A stretch of 64,000 nt of DNA, from positions 3,906,001-3,970,000 of the forward strand of contig OY759675.1 of the NCBI GenBank assembly GCA_963662515.1, given 5' to 3'. Shown here in pieces: positions 25,290 to 34,648 of the stretch. Within the stretch, counting starts at the first letter, position 1, and each line of letters starts with the position of its first letter. The position numbers and the translations under genes were made by a program. Origin of the DNA: JAFGDI01 sp963662515 (GTDB lineage Bacteria > Planctomycetota > Phycisphaerae > Sedimentisphaerales > SM23-30). The notes below the pieces were generated by a model, which worked only from the letters and a program-made list of their open reading frames with translations, had not been told where the DNA came from and ran no database searches.

Positions 25290-25307
25290 TGCTTACAAGT
25301 GTAAGCA
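25290..25307. promoter_or_regulatory. 18-bp operator-like palindrome upstream of the LamG/Ig gene
   Basis: TGCTTACA-AG-TGTAAGCA: perfect 8-bp arms around a 2-bp centre. It lies 6 bp upstream of a TATAAT box at 25314-25319, the expected place for a repressor site. The TTACA/TGTAA half-sites recall LacI- or GntR-type operators; the regulator is not in the window. Confidence 0.55.
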
Positions 25308-25344
25308 TTGTGTTATAATACATTAATTGTGGAGGTCTGAAATT

Positions 25345-27675
25345 ATGAATCAATTGAAAGCGTTACTGGTGGGATTATTTTTAACTTCGGTGGGTCAGGC
25401 GGTGCTGGTAGATGATTTTGACAGCTATGACATCAGCAGTACGACTAATGTGTTTGAGCTGGGCACCCCCTGGACAGCGAGATCAAATAGTCTGCTGGTA
25501 GATATAATTGATGATGGAACGGGTAATCAGGTATTAACCTATGGCAATTCAGGTGTACATAATGCCAGCATTACCCCAGTGGCAAACACTGACACAGCAA
25601 CAACATTATTTGCAAGATTTTATGCAAACTCAGAAGACATTGATCACAGCTTTGGCCTGAGAGACACCAACGCAGCCAACTGGTTTGCTGACTTTGAAGT
25701 GCAGATAGCCTTGATCAGGAATAGCAGCCTGACAGATGGTCTGGTAGATTTCAAAGCCAAAGACGCCGGGGCTATTACTACAATAGCCAGCCTGAGTACC
25801 AAGAAATGGTATAATGTCTGGGTAGTGATCAATCAGTCAACCGATAAGTACAGTGTCTATCTTACTGAGGGTAGTGTTTCAGCAACAGGGCAAAGCCCGA
25901 TAGCCAGTAATTTTTCGTTCCGTAATGGCACCGCCGACCCTCTCAATGCGTTATTGTTATTATCTAATGCAGCAGCAGAAAATGGTGTTTATGTTGATGA
26001 CATTAATCTGACACCTGGAGTTGACCTTAGCTATCCACTGCTCAAGCCTTACGAACCGACAGTAAACATGGTAGCAAACGGCAGTAATGTAGATATAACT
26101 CTGGGCTGGAAAGCCGGGCTTGACCCACTGGGCGTAAATGCAGTCAATCCCAATATAACCAATCAGTATGTATTCTATGGATCAGATCCGAATATGTACT
26201 ATCGCGGCAGTATAGGAGATCCGGGTGTAACTAATCCTGATTCGCAGTATAGCTTCACCGGTGAATTTGACAAGACCTATAACTGGGCCGTAGTTTCAGG
26301 CCTGCCCGGCATGAAACAGTCGTTCACAGCCGGCACAACAAAATTCGCTGATGTAACAGACCCCAACTGTATAAAGGGTAATGTCTGGAGTTTTGAAACA
26401 CTGCGTTCGAGTGCCGTGGTAACCACACAGCCATCAGATGTTCGGGCCTTTGTCACCGATGCAAGTGTATCGTTCACAGTTGGCTATAGCACACAGGTAA
26501 ATCCTGTAGTGGCAGCAGACTGGTACAAAGACGGCGTTAAGCTGGTACCAGGCGGAGATATAAGTGTTACCTTTACCAGTGCAGTAGGTGAAGGCGAGTC
26601 AACCCTGACCATAGCCACACCAGGTATAGCCGATCAGGGCAAATACTATTGCATACTCAGTACAGAATCAGACGCTGCTACTACCAGTGATGATGCTCAG
26701 TCTGCTACTCGCCTGCTGACGATCAAGCAGATGCTTTCCCGTTATACCTTTGACAATGCAGCAGACCCGCTGGCCGATACCGGCGAACTGGCAGCTGAGG
26801 TAGGTGTAAGCAGACCGGCAGCAACAGTCAAGAGCGTTTCGCTTGATACTCCCGATGAGACAACTGCAACTGTAGTTGTACCAAGTACAGTAACAGGCAT
26901 TAACGGTAATGCACTATTCCTCAGTGGTAATGAGTATATGGACTTAGACAAGCTGGGTTATCCTTGTGCCGGTCCGCTGGACACACTTGGCGATATTCGC
27001 GGAGCCAGTTATGAAAAGCAGGGCTTTGGCCGCGGCATGGACGAAGGCTCAATACTCTGCTGGGTAAGACTCAATTCAGATGGCGCTATCATCAGCAATG
27101 CCAATATAGCTGACGGCACACACTTTGCTGTAACAACCAACGGCACAAACAGCGGCCGGGTAATAGTTCGCGGTGAGAACTGGAATACCGGCTGGCAGAA
27201 CCTGGGCGAAGCAAGCGGCAATTACAGCTATATGCAAGACTTCTCTCTGCAAAATGGTCAGTGGGATATGTTTGCAGCAACCTGGGACAACAGCACAGCC
27301 CGCATCTATATCAATGGTGAGCTGGTAGCTACCAATACCCAGGGTTATGCAGAAGTATATAAGCCATGGGACCTGGCCAATGTAATTGGTGCTTCTCGTC
27401 AGGGTCAGCCTAACCGCCATTTGTTCAATGCAGCCGATTTCCTCACCGGTGCAGTCGATGAGTTGCGGATATACAACTACGCCATATCCGGCACAGATAT
27501 AGCGGCTGAATACGCCGACCTGAATACTCTGGGCGTAACCCCATGTCTGAACCACAGCTTTGTGGGCAATGCGGCTAATCTGGACAATAGCGCGGCCTCA
27601 TATTGCGTGGTTGACATCTATGACTTTGCCATTATAGCCAGCAACTGGCTGAACAATGGTTTTAATGTTGAATAA
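25345..27675 (+). CDS. Secreted LamG/Ig-like protein with C-terminal dockerin-like module
   Basis: About 776 residues from ATG 25345, chosen because GGAGG at 25331-25335 precedes it and a signal peptide (MNQLKALLVGLFLTSVGQA) begins there. The first about 210 residues form a beta-sandwich like those on glycan-binding proteins. About 345-450 is Ig-like (TQPSDVRAFVTDASVSFTV, CILSTESDA). About 455-720 is a LamG/concanavalin-like domain (GSILCWVRLNSDG, WDMFAATWDNSTARIYINGEL, DELRIYNYAIS). The end is a dockerin-like pair (NLDNSAASYCVVDIYDFAII, ASNWLNNGF). No catalytic motif was seen; it is probably a binding or scaffold protein of the polysaccharide-degradation cluster. A palindromic operator and a -10 box precede it, and a terminator follows. 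Confidence 0.78.
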   Translation: MNQLKALLVGLFLTSVGQAVLVDDFDSYDISSTTNVFELGTPWTARSNSLLVDIIDDGTGNQVLTYGNSGVHNASITPVANTDTATTLFARFYANSEDIDHSFGLRDTNAANWFADFEVQIALIRNSSLTDGLVDFKAKDAGAITTIASLSTKKWYNVWVVINQSTDKYSVYLTEGSVSATGQSPIASNFSFRNGTADPLNALLLLSNAAAENGVYVDDINLTPGVDLSYPLLKPYEPTVNMVANGSNVDITLGWKAGLDPLGVNAVNPNITNQYVFYGSDPNMYYRGSIGDPGVTNPDSQYSFTGEFDKTYNWAVVSGLPGMKQSFTAGTTKFADVTDPNCIKGNVWSFETLRSSAVVTTQPSDVRAFVTDASVSFTVGYSTQVNPVVAADWYKDGVKLVPGGDISVTFTSAVGEGESTLTIATPGIADQGKYYCILSTESDAATTSDDAQSATRLLTIKQMLSRYTFDNAADPLADTGELAAEVGVSRPAATVKSVSLDTPDETTATVVVPSTVTGINGNALFLSGNEYMDLDKLGYPCAGPLDTLGDIRGASYEKQGFGRGMDEGSILCWVRLNSDGAIISNANIADGTHFAVTTNGTNSGRVIVRGENWNTGWQNLGEASGNYSYMQDFSLQNGQWDMFAATWDNSTARIYINGELVATNTQGYAEVYKPWDLANVIGASRQGQPNRHLFNAADFLTGAVDELRIYNYAISGTDIAAEYADLNTLGVTPCLNHSFVGNAANLDNSAASYCVVDIYDFAIIASNWLNNGFNVE

Positions 27676-27698
27676 GAACCATAAGTGTTAAGATCAGA

Positions 27699-27729
27699 AA
27701 GCCGGGGCCTTGTAATGAGGCTCCGGCTT
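27699..27729 (+). terminator. Terminator of the LamG/Ig gene
   Basis: AAGCCGGGGCCT (27699-27710) pairs with AGGCTCCGGCTT (27718-27729) with one mismatch, followed by AATTTT. Confidence 0.75.
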
Positions 27730-27861
27730 AATTTTGACCTGTATATATTTATTCCCAGTTTGATTACTTAACCCTCTAATATTTCTTCATCTGAACATTA
27801 TTGTATTAGACTTTTAATTTCTCACAGGCGATTTTTTGCCTGATGAGCAAGAATAGCAGCA

Positions 27862-27920
27862 CAACGCAATTTGTTTCTACAGCTATCAGATAATTGGTGT
27901 TATTGCGACACATTGCGTTG
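27862..27920. promoter_or_regulatory. Inverted repeat CAACGCAAT/ATTGCGTTG upstream of the GH105 gene
   Basis: Perfect 9-bp arms at 27862-27870 and 27912-27920, 41 bp apart, ending 34 bp before the GH105 start codon. The spacing is that of a looping pair of operator half-sites; no regulator is identified. Confidence 0.35.
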
Positions 27921-27954
27921 TTTTGTTAGACAATAATCAAGGAGAGAGAAAATA

Positions 27955-30432
27955 ATGTGTGCAAAGATGAGTTTCTGGCGACTGTGCGTACTGGGGCTGT
28001 TATTGGCACCGGGTATAAAATTGGAATCAAGAGCGGCGGTATCTGTTCGCGATGCGGCAGAGAACAATAATGAGACTATCAACTGGCTGAAGAAAGTTGC
28101 CGACTGGCAATTGACCCAGAGTTCGTGGGATAAGTCGGTAAGCTGGGAACGGGGAGCATTACATGCCGGTCTTATGGCCTGTTATGAAGCAACCAAAGAT
28201 GAGAGGTATCTGGCAAGCTGCCGCCAGTGGTCAGAGAAATTTAACTGGAAGCTGGCCTGGGATTCACATCATGCAGACAATATGGCTTGCGCCCAGACCT
28301 ATCTGGAGCTGTATCTACTGGATGAGCCGGACCCGTTTCGCTATGCCGATTACAAGGCTCAGAACGATGACCTTGTAGCTGCGCCTGCCAGCTTTGCCTG
28401 TAACCTGGCCGGCGGCAATGAAACCTGGTGGTGGTGTGACGCTTTATTCATGGCTCCGCCTGCTATGACGCGAATGAGCCGGATACTGCAAAATGACAGC
28501 TACACTCAGACCATGCATACAATGTGGTCAGATACCCAGAGCTGCCTGTATGATGCTGATGAGCAACTATTCTATCGCGATATAAATTACCTGCCGCCCT
28601 ACAATTATAATGGCCAAAAAGTATTCTGGTCACGAGGCAATGGCTGGGTGATCGCCGGAGCGGCGCGGGTGTTGCAATACTTACCAGCAACAGATCCAGA
28701 GCGAGTGAATTACATTACCCTGTTACAGAATATGTCGCAACGACTGGCAGCGATCCAACTGGCAGATGGTTACTGGCATTCAGACCTGCTCAGTCCGGAG
28801 CGGTATGATAACCCAGAAACCAGCGGGACTGGCTTTTTCACCTTTGGCATGGCCTGGGGCGTGAATAATGGATATCTGCCAGAAGCCCAATACTGGGATA
28901 ATGTTCAGGCCGGCTGGGATGCCCTGCGGGCGGCAGTACAGCCTGATGGCTTGTTGGGCTGGGTGCAGCCAGTAGGAGCAGACCCACGAGTAACGACAGC
29001 AACTGATACCGATGTATTTGGCGTAGGTGCTTATCTGCTGGCGGGTAGTGAAATATATAAATATGAGCTGGCACATAACCCGGGCACAATAACCTGCTTT
29101 GAGGAATATGCAGATACCAACTCGCTGCGGGCGAGCTGGCCTGACAGCCTGAGCAATGGAACAAGAGCAAATATAAGTCTGGGAGACTATGCTGACAATT
29201 TCATGCAGTTGGAATACGACAATGATGAGTATCCATACTATGCAGAGGTCCGTCAGTCATTCAGTGAAGGCAGGGACTTTACAGTTAATAATGCCCACTA
29301 TCTTTCGATCCTGGTACGGGGCGAAAGCGGCAATACACCAGAGCAGATATATGTGCGACTGACTGATAACAATGGCAATAGCACAGTAGCAACCTTGTCT
29401 GATACAACCGTTGTGCAGACCCCACACTGGCAGGAGCTGGGATTCCCGCTGACAGACTTTGCCGGGATAGATCTGAGAGCAGTAACCCGGCTTGACCTTG
29501 GCATTGGCTCAGCAGAAAGCCCGGCGATGGGCGGAGCCGGTATTATAAGAGTGGATAATATTCGCCTTCTGCCGGTCGATCAGATCGAGTCAGCAAGTGA
29601 CCTGGTTGCTGACTATAAAATAGACTTGCAGGATTTTAGCCAGTTAGCACAAAACTGGCTGTTATTCTACGGTAATAATATTGACCCTATCGACCCGGGC
29701 GAGAGCAGCCTGACGGCGCACTGGAGCATGGATAATAGTTTCACTGACCAGAGCGGTAATGGCTACGATGCTCTGGCCGGTTCAGCAGTAACATTTGCGG
29801 AAGGCCACACCGGCGAGAGTGCTAATTTCAGTGGTACTGACTATAGCAGTTATCTTAATTGCCAGAATAGCAGTGACCTGCATTTCACTGAAGGACTGAC
29901 TATCTCAGCCTGGATAAAAAGCTCAGGACAGGAAGACCTGTGGGCTTCAATTATCACAAAGGGATTACAGGCCTGGCGTCTGATCCGGAACAATAGCGGC
30001 AATTCACTGTCATTCCATTTCAATAAGGCTGGCGGCGGCGAATATCAGGCTAATGGCACAATAGCAGTAATGGATGGGCAATGGCATCATGTGATGGCGG
30101 TCTATGATGGCAAGTCGCTTAGTCTTTATATTGATGGCGAACTGGATACATCTGTTGCTGCTGGTGCGGTAAACAGCAGTAATGACCCGGTCTATATCGG
30201 CAGTCGGGTAAACAATACACACAACCGCAACTGGACTGGCAACATAGACGATGTCCGGCTGTACAATACGGCTTTAAGCGTCAATAACCTGCTGTATCTG
30301 GCCGAGAAGCCCGGTTTTGTTGAACTGCCGGAAGTGATACTGGCAGAGGACCTCAAAGCAGATGGCATAATAGATACCTCCGATCTTGACGAACTGATAG
30401 AAAACTGGGCCAGTGAAATGATCTGGCCGTGA
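27955..30432 (+). CDS. GH105/GH88-like unsaturated glycuronyl hydrolase with LamG and dockerin-like modules
   Basis: 825 residues from ATG 27955 after AAGGAG (27941-27946), with a signal peptide to about residue 28. About 40-370 is an (alpha/alpha)6 barrel of the GH105 type: SWERGALHAGLMACYEAT, WDSHHADNMACAQTYLEL, WWWCDALFMAPPAMTRM, FWSRGNGWVIAGAARVL, DGYWHSDLL, ETSGTGFFTFGMAWGVN. Such enzymes release the unsaturated uronic acid left by polysaccharide lyases. A jelly-roll binding region follows (about 380-540), then a dockerin-like helix (DLQDFSQLAQNWL), a LamG domain (about 575-760) and a final DTSDLDELIENWA helix. It lies 23 bp before the GH16 gene, probably one operon. The natural substrate (pectic, ulvan-like or other) is open. 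Confidence 0.85.
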   Translation: MCAKMSFWRLCVLGLLLAPGIKLESRAAVSVRDAAENNNETINWLKKVADWQLTQSSWDKSVSWERGALHAGLMACYEATKDERYLASCRQWSEKFNWKLAWDSHHADNMACAQTYLELYLLDEPDPFRYADYKAQNDDLVAAPASFACNLAGGNETWWWCDALFMAPPAMTRMSRILQNDSYTQTMHTMWSDTQSCLYDADEQLFYRDINYLPPYNYNGQKVFWSRGNGWVIAGAARVLQYLPATDPERVNYITLLQNMSQRLAAIQLADGYWHSDLLSPERYDNPETSGTGFFTFGMAWGVNNGYLPEAQYWDNVQAGWDALRAAVQPDGLLGWVQPVGADPRVTTATDTDVFGVGAYLLAGSEIYKYELAHNPGTITCFEEYADTNSLRASWPDSLSNGTRANISLGDYADNFMQLEYDNDEYPYYAEVRQSFSEGRDFTVNNAHYLSILVRGESGNTPEQIYVRLTDNNGNSTVATLSDTTVVQTPHWQELGFPLTDFAGIDLRAVTRLDLGIGSAESPAMGGAGIIRVDNIRLLPVDQIESASDLVADYKIDLQDFSQLAQNWLLFYGNNIDPIDPGESSLTAHWSMDNSFTDQSGNGYDALAGSAVTFAEGHTGESANFSGTDYSSYLNCQNSSDLHFTEGLTISAWIKSSGQEDLWASIITKGLQAWRLIRNNSGNSLSFHFNKAGGGEYQANGTIAVMDGQWHHVMAVYDGKSLSLYIDGELDTSVAAGAVNSSNDPVYIGSRVNNTHNRNWTGNIDDVRLYNTALSVNNLLYLAEKPGFVELPEVILAEDLKADGIIDTSDLDELIENWASEMIWP

Positions 30433-30455
30433 ACAATTTGAAAAAGGGAAAAGAA

Positions 30456-32024
30456 ATGAGCAGATTAAAATTATATTTAGTGTTAGCCCTGGCAATTAAT
30501 GTACTTTCGATACCGTTAACGGCAGCACCGCCAGATGGTTCGGGGTATAGCTGGAAATTGGTTTTTGGCGATGATTTTGAGGGCAGCAGTTTAAATCGGA
30601 ATAAATGGATAAGCCAGTTACCCTGGACACGCGACTATAAGGGCGATGCCTATATCAGAGATGAAAATGTAACTCTGAATGATGGCATACTTACAATAAC
30701 GGCCAAAGCTGAGAATTATTCGGGTCATGAGTTTACCTCCGGTGCGATCTCAACTGGCTATAGTAAGTTTAGGTTCAAGTATGGCTATGTAGAGGCCCGG
30801 ATCAATATGCCCAGTGCTCAGGGTTCATGGTGTAATTTCTGGATGCTCTCTGATGGCTGGCCGCCAGAGGTTGATATTGTCGAGTATCCGCTTAATTCAG
30901 TATCAGGCAGTAATAACCAGCGATATCGCTATCTGACCAATATCCATTACGGTGACAGTCAGTCAAATATGGCAACGCACTGGAAAAGCGATCTGTCGGC
31001 AGGATATCACAACTATGCTTTCTACTGGCGGCCCTGGTATCTGGAATATTATTTTGACGACAATTATTTACGCAGTATAAGCGATTTTGAATATAGTAAC
31101 AATTTCGGCGATATGTACCTTATTCTTGACTATTATGTCGGCGGCGAGTGGAGCGGCGAGGTACTGAAACACCCGGATGCGTCAACCTGGCCGAACCATA
31201 CCACCAGCGATGCGGGCAAGATGCAGATAGACTGGGTGAGAGTATGGCAGCGAAATCGCGATACTAAATATGAATGTGTCGGCTGGTGGACACTCGACGA
31301 AGAGCAGGGAACCAATGCCGCCGACTCAAGCGGACATGGCATGAATGGTACCTTGATGGGAGATATGAGTTTTGAGAGCAGCCGGGTAAACGGCAATCTG
31401 GGCACAGCTCTGAACTTTGATGGCGTTGATGACTATATTGACCTGGCAGATGGTTTCTCTGAGTTTGATAATGGCTGCACATTTACTCTCTGGGCCAAAC
31501 CCTCGGCGGCTGCCAGCTATGCGAGATTCATAGAGATCGGTAACGGCCAGACCGATAACAGCATTTACCTCTCGCGTGAAGGAACCGGCACTGGCCTGCG
31601 GTTCAAGGCTTATGGCGGTACAAGTTCCGATGGAGCGGTGATAGCCGAAAATGCTATCGAGCTGGATCGCTGGCAGTTTTTCGCTGCTACGATCGACAGC
31701 AGCGGTAATGTAAGTCTGTTTAAAGATGGCGAGCTGATAAAGACAGGCAAATCAACCTGGCCCTGGGGCGTTACCCGCCGGGTAAATTATATAGGACGCA
31801 GCAGTTGGTCAAGTGATGCCTATTATCAGGGGGCAATGGACGAAGTGCGAGTGTTTGATTTCTCTCTATCGGCCAGTCAGATAAAAGATGTTTATACTAA
31901 CAGTAAATTCTGCTCTGAGCCATACCCCGACAAATATGACCTCAACTGGGATTGCCAGATAGATATTACGGAATTGTCAATACTGATCGAAGCCTGGCTG
32001 AATAACGGCTTTACCAGTGAATAA
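30456..32024 (+). CDS. GH16 family beta-glycanase with LamG and dockerin-like modules
   Basis: 522 residues. The ATG at 30456 is preferred over a GTG at 30429 that overlaps the GH105 stop, because AAAAGGGAAAAG precedes it and a signal peptide (MSRLKLYLVLALAINV...) begins there. About 30-275 is GH16 with the catalytic sequence EVDIVE (E138, D140, E143), i.e. the beta-bulge form, plus FGDDFEG, GAISTGYSKFRFKYGYVEAR and WYLEYYFDD. About 280-480 is LamG (CTFTLWAKPSAAASYARF, DEVRVFDFSLS). A dockerin-like end (DLNWDCQIDITELSILIEAWL) closes it. GH16 covers agarases, carrageenases, porphyranases and laminarinases; the exact specificity cannot be read here. A strong terminator follows. Confidence 0.9.
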   Translation: MSRLKLYLVLALAINVLSIPLTAAPPDGSGYSWKLVFGDDFEGSSLNRNKWISQLPWTRDYKGDAYIRDENVTLNDGILTITAKAENYSGHEFTSGAISTGYSKFRFKYGYVEARINMPSAQGSWCNFWMLSDGWPPEVDIVEYPLNSVSGSNNQRYRYLTNIHYGDSQSNMATHWKSDLSAGYHNYAFYWRPWYLEYYFDDNYLRSISDFEYSNNFGDMYLILDYYVGGEWSGEVLKHPDASTWPNHTTSDAGKMQIDWVRVWQRNRDTKYECVGWWTLDEEQGTNAADSSGHGMNGTLMGDMSFESSRVNGNLGTALNFDGVDDYIDLADGFSEFDNGCTFTLWAKPSAAASYARFIEIGNGQTDNSIYLSREGTGTGLRFKAYGGTSSDGAVIAENAIELDRWQFFAATIDSSGNVSLFKDGELIKTGKSTWPWGVTRRVNYIGRSSWSSDAYYQGAMDEVRVFDFSLSASQIKDVYTNSKFCSEPYPDKYDLNWDCQIDITELSILIEAWLNNGFTSE

Positions 32025-32035
32025 TGATAAACAGC

Positions 32036-32069
32036 AAGAGGCAGGTCTCAGTTAGAAACCTGCCTCTTT
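32036..32069 (+). terminator. Terminator of the GH105-GH16 operon
   Basis: AAGAGGCAGGT (32036-32046) pairs with ACCTGCCTCTT, followed by TTCTTTTT. Confidence 0.88.
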
Positions 32070-32109
32070 TCTTTTTATCATTGATACTCACCTGAACAAA
32101 CCATCGGCC

Positions 32110-32742
32110 TCAATCAAACATTGCCGGCATTTGAGGGTTGCGGTAAAGTTCAAATATTTTTTTGAGCTGATAATGTTTGGTTCGCGACTCGGAAAGTTGC
32201 AGGCTGGCGATCTGTTCTTCAGTGAAAAATTCTACCTGACTGGTTTCATTACTGGCTGTGGCCTGACCACCAGTTATCTGACAGAGGTAGAAGAGCTTAT
32301 AGACATTATAGGGATATTTCGGATGATCGCCGAATTTATCGCGGTCGAGAACGCCCAGCAGGCGTTGTACCTGAACGGTGAATCCGGTTTCCTCCCAAAC
32401 TTCACGAGCAACATTTTCTGAGCCGGTCATGCGATTATCACACCAGCCGCCGGGCAGAGTCCAGCCGCCATCTTCGATCTCTTTCACCATCAGCAGCTTA
32501 TCATCACGAAAGATAACGCCCCGGCAATCAGTGCGGGGTGTAGGATAGCCGGTGTCGTCCTGAAAGGCCCGTCGAATAAGCTGGGGGTCTTCATTGCTGA
32601 GCCCGGCATATATATCTATGGCTATCTGCTGAAGCCGGCGATAGCGTTCTATGTCAAAACTATCACTGGCAAAGGTAAGCCCCTTCTGGGCAATTTCCTT
32701 TATCTCAGCGGCAATATCTATCCATTTCTGTTCCACAGTCAT
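32110..32742 (-). CDS. Nudix hydrolase (ADP-ribose pyrophosphatase-like)
   Basis: 210 residues. An N-terminal helical domain (about 1-65) of the NUDIX_N type is followed by the Nudix fold. The Nudix box is GGWCDNRMTGSENVAREVWEETGF-like at about 97-120: the metal-binding REVWEE core is intact, but the first conserved Glu (G-x5-E) is Met. Hydrolyses nucleoside diphosphates linked to another moiety; relatives with this N-domain act on ADP-ribose or nucleotide sugars. It follows the aroK-aroC fusion by about 45 bp in the same direction, with no obvious functional link. Confidence 0.85.
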   Translation of the reverse strand: MTVEQKWIDIAAEIKEIAQKGLTFASDSFDIERYRRLQQIAIDIYAGLSNEDPQLIRRAFQDDTGYPTPRTDCRGVIFRDDKLLMVKEIEDGGWTLPGGWCDNRMTGSENVAREVWEETGFTVQVQRLLGVLDRDKFGDHPKYPYNVYKLFYLCQITGGQATASNETSQVEFFTEEQIASLQLSESRTKHYQLKKIFELYRNPQMPAMFD

Positions 32743-32786
32743 TATCTCCTGACTGATAAATTTGTCAGTTACATTATGCAGGCGTG

Positions 32787-34394
32787 TCAGTCTCTATTCC
32801 AATCCGGCTTAACAGCACATTGGGTTTCCCAGGCGTCCCAGATGACCAGCGCAGCCATGTTTTCGACAACAGGTATAACACGCGGCACGATACATGGGTC
32901 ATGGCGGCCATGCACACATATCTTTTTATTTTCACCATCAATACCGATAGTCTGCTGCTCACTGGCGATAGAAGATGTCGGCTTAATACCTATGCGGATA
33001 ATAATATCCTGACCGGTAGAAATGCCGCCGATAATACCGCCGGCGTTATTACTGACAAAGCCGCCATCTTTCATATTGTCATTAGACTCACTACCACGCA
33101 TTCTGCTCAGTTCAAAACCAAGCCCTACCTCGATGCCCTTTGTAGCACCCAGGCTAAAGAGTGCCTTACACAATCTGGCATCAAGTTTATCAAATACCGG
33201 GTCACCCAGCCCAGCGGGAACACCTTTTATCTCAAGCTGGACAATACCACCAACTGAGTCTTCAGCTTCTTTGGCCTCGATAATTGCCTGCTGCATTTTT
33301 TCGGCAGCAACCGGATCGCCGCAACGAACAGGACTTTTTTCGATGAAGTCATAGTCGCAGGTCTGAGCCTTTATGCCGGCAATCTCAGTAGCGTGGGCGA
33401 TAAATGAAACGCCGCGATGCTCCATGACCTTGCGGGCGATAGCACCACACATTACTCTGCCGGCAGTTTCACGACCGGAAGAACGGCCGCCGCCGCGATA
33501 ATCGCGAATACCATATTTTTTATAAAAGGTAAAATCAGCATGGCCCGGGCGGAACATATCTTTTATGCCTTCGTACTTACTGGAGTCCTGATCCTGATTA
33601 TAAAGCACCATAGCTATAGGAGCGCCGGTGGTTTTACCTTCAAATACACCTGAAAGAATATGGACGGTATCTTTTTCACTGCGTGGCGTTACATATTCAC
33701 TCTGGCCCGGCCTGCGTCTGTCAAGCTGTGCCTGGATCTCCTGGGCAGAGATTTCCAGACCAGGCCTGACTCCATCGAGAACGGCGCCAATCGCCGGACC
33801 ATGACTCTCACCAAAGGTGGTCATGTGAATGATCTGTCCGTAGGTATTAGCGGCATGACTGCGGATCGAAAGCTCTTCTTTGATAAGATCGACCACTCGA
33901 GCCGCCATATCAGCAGGAGTGCCGCTGGAAGAATCCATAACAATATCGGCAAAGGGAGTAAGCACCTCATTGCGGTATGCGACCTCTTTGGCATATTGCT
34001 CAAAACTGTCATCGTCCCTGAGCCAGGGCGGCAGTCCGCCGGCGAGAACTCTTTTATAGGTAATATCGACCGAAGCGGTAAGATAAACGATCATCGCCCC
34101 ATTTCTGAGAAGCCGGCGATTATCCGGGTTCATGAGAATAGACCCGCCGAGAATAACGAACTGCCAGTCCTTTTCGGCAGCCATGCGAGCTGCCTGCGAC
34201 TCGAGCGAGCGGAAATATTCGGGGCCCTTTTCCATATATATCTGCCTGCATGTAAGTTTTCTTCCACTTTCGGCAGCAAAGATCTGCTCAACCATATCGT
34301 CAGTTTCAATTATAGACAAACCGGTGAGACCAACTAACTCTTTACCAATAGTTGACTTACCTGTTCCTTTGGCTCCAGCGATAAGAATATTCAT
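32787..34394 (-). CDS. Fused shikimate kinase-chorismate synthase
   Basis: 535 residues. About 1-175 is shikimate kinase: Walker A AGAKGTGKST (6-15), ETDDMVEQ, the RSLESQAARMAAE helix, LGGSILMN and a lid region (GGLPPWLRDD). About 182-530 is chorismate synthase: TFGESHGPAIGAVLDG, LDRRRPGQSEYVTPR, GGGRSSGRETAGRVMCGAIA, SVGGIVQLEI and KPTSSIA. The two enzymes carry out steps 5 and 7 of the shikimate pathway towards aromatic amino acids. The chorismate part begins NTYGQIIHMTTFGESHG where a free AroC would start, so the join is clean with a short linker. There is no frameshift or internal start that would separate them. Step 6 (AroA) is not in the window. Confidence 0.93.
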   Translation of the reverse strand: MNILIAGAKGTGKSTIGKELVGLTGLSIIETDDMVEQIFAAESGRKLTCRQIYMEKGPEYFRSLESQAARMAAEKDWQFVILGGSILMNPDNRRLLRNGAMIVYLTASVDITYKRVLAGGLPPWLRDDDSFEQYAKEVAYRNEVLTPFADIVMDSSSGTPADMAARVVDLIKEELSIRSHAANTYGQIIHMTTFGESHGPAIGAVLDGVRPGLEISAQEIQAQLDRRRPGQSEYVTPRSEKDTVHILSGVFEGKTTGAPIAMVLYNQDQDSSKYEGIKDMFRPGHADFTFYKKYGIRDYRGGGRSSGRETAGRVMCGAIARKVMEHRGVSFIAHATEIAGIKAQTCDYDFIEKSPVRCGDPVAAEKMQQAIIEAKEAEDSVGGIVQLEIKGVPAGLGDPVFDKLDARLCKALFSLGATKGIEVGLGFELSRMRGSESNDNMKDGGFVSNNAGGIIGGISTGQDIIIRIGIKPTSSIASEQQTIGIDGENKKICVHGRHDPCIVPRVIPVVENMAALVIWDAWETQCAVKPDWNRD

Positions 34395-34648
34395 TTTTGT
34401 TCTTTCCTAGATTCGATATTACAATATCAATACACAGTACATACCCCGGACCTGAGCATTCAGGCCGGACAGGGTATTATAAGCAAAACAGCAGAGAATT
34501 TCCCGAAAAAATGCGGTGATTTCCCGATGCAGTACTTTTTTTAATAAGAAAACAGTAAAGGAATGAAACGATTTAAAAATGCCAAGACTAAGACTGGGAC
34601 CTGAACAAATCTCGATCTGCGGCATTATTAAGCGGGCCTTAACCAATA

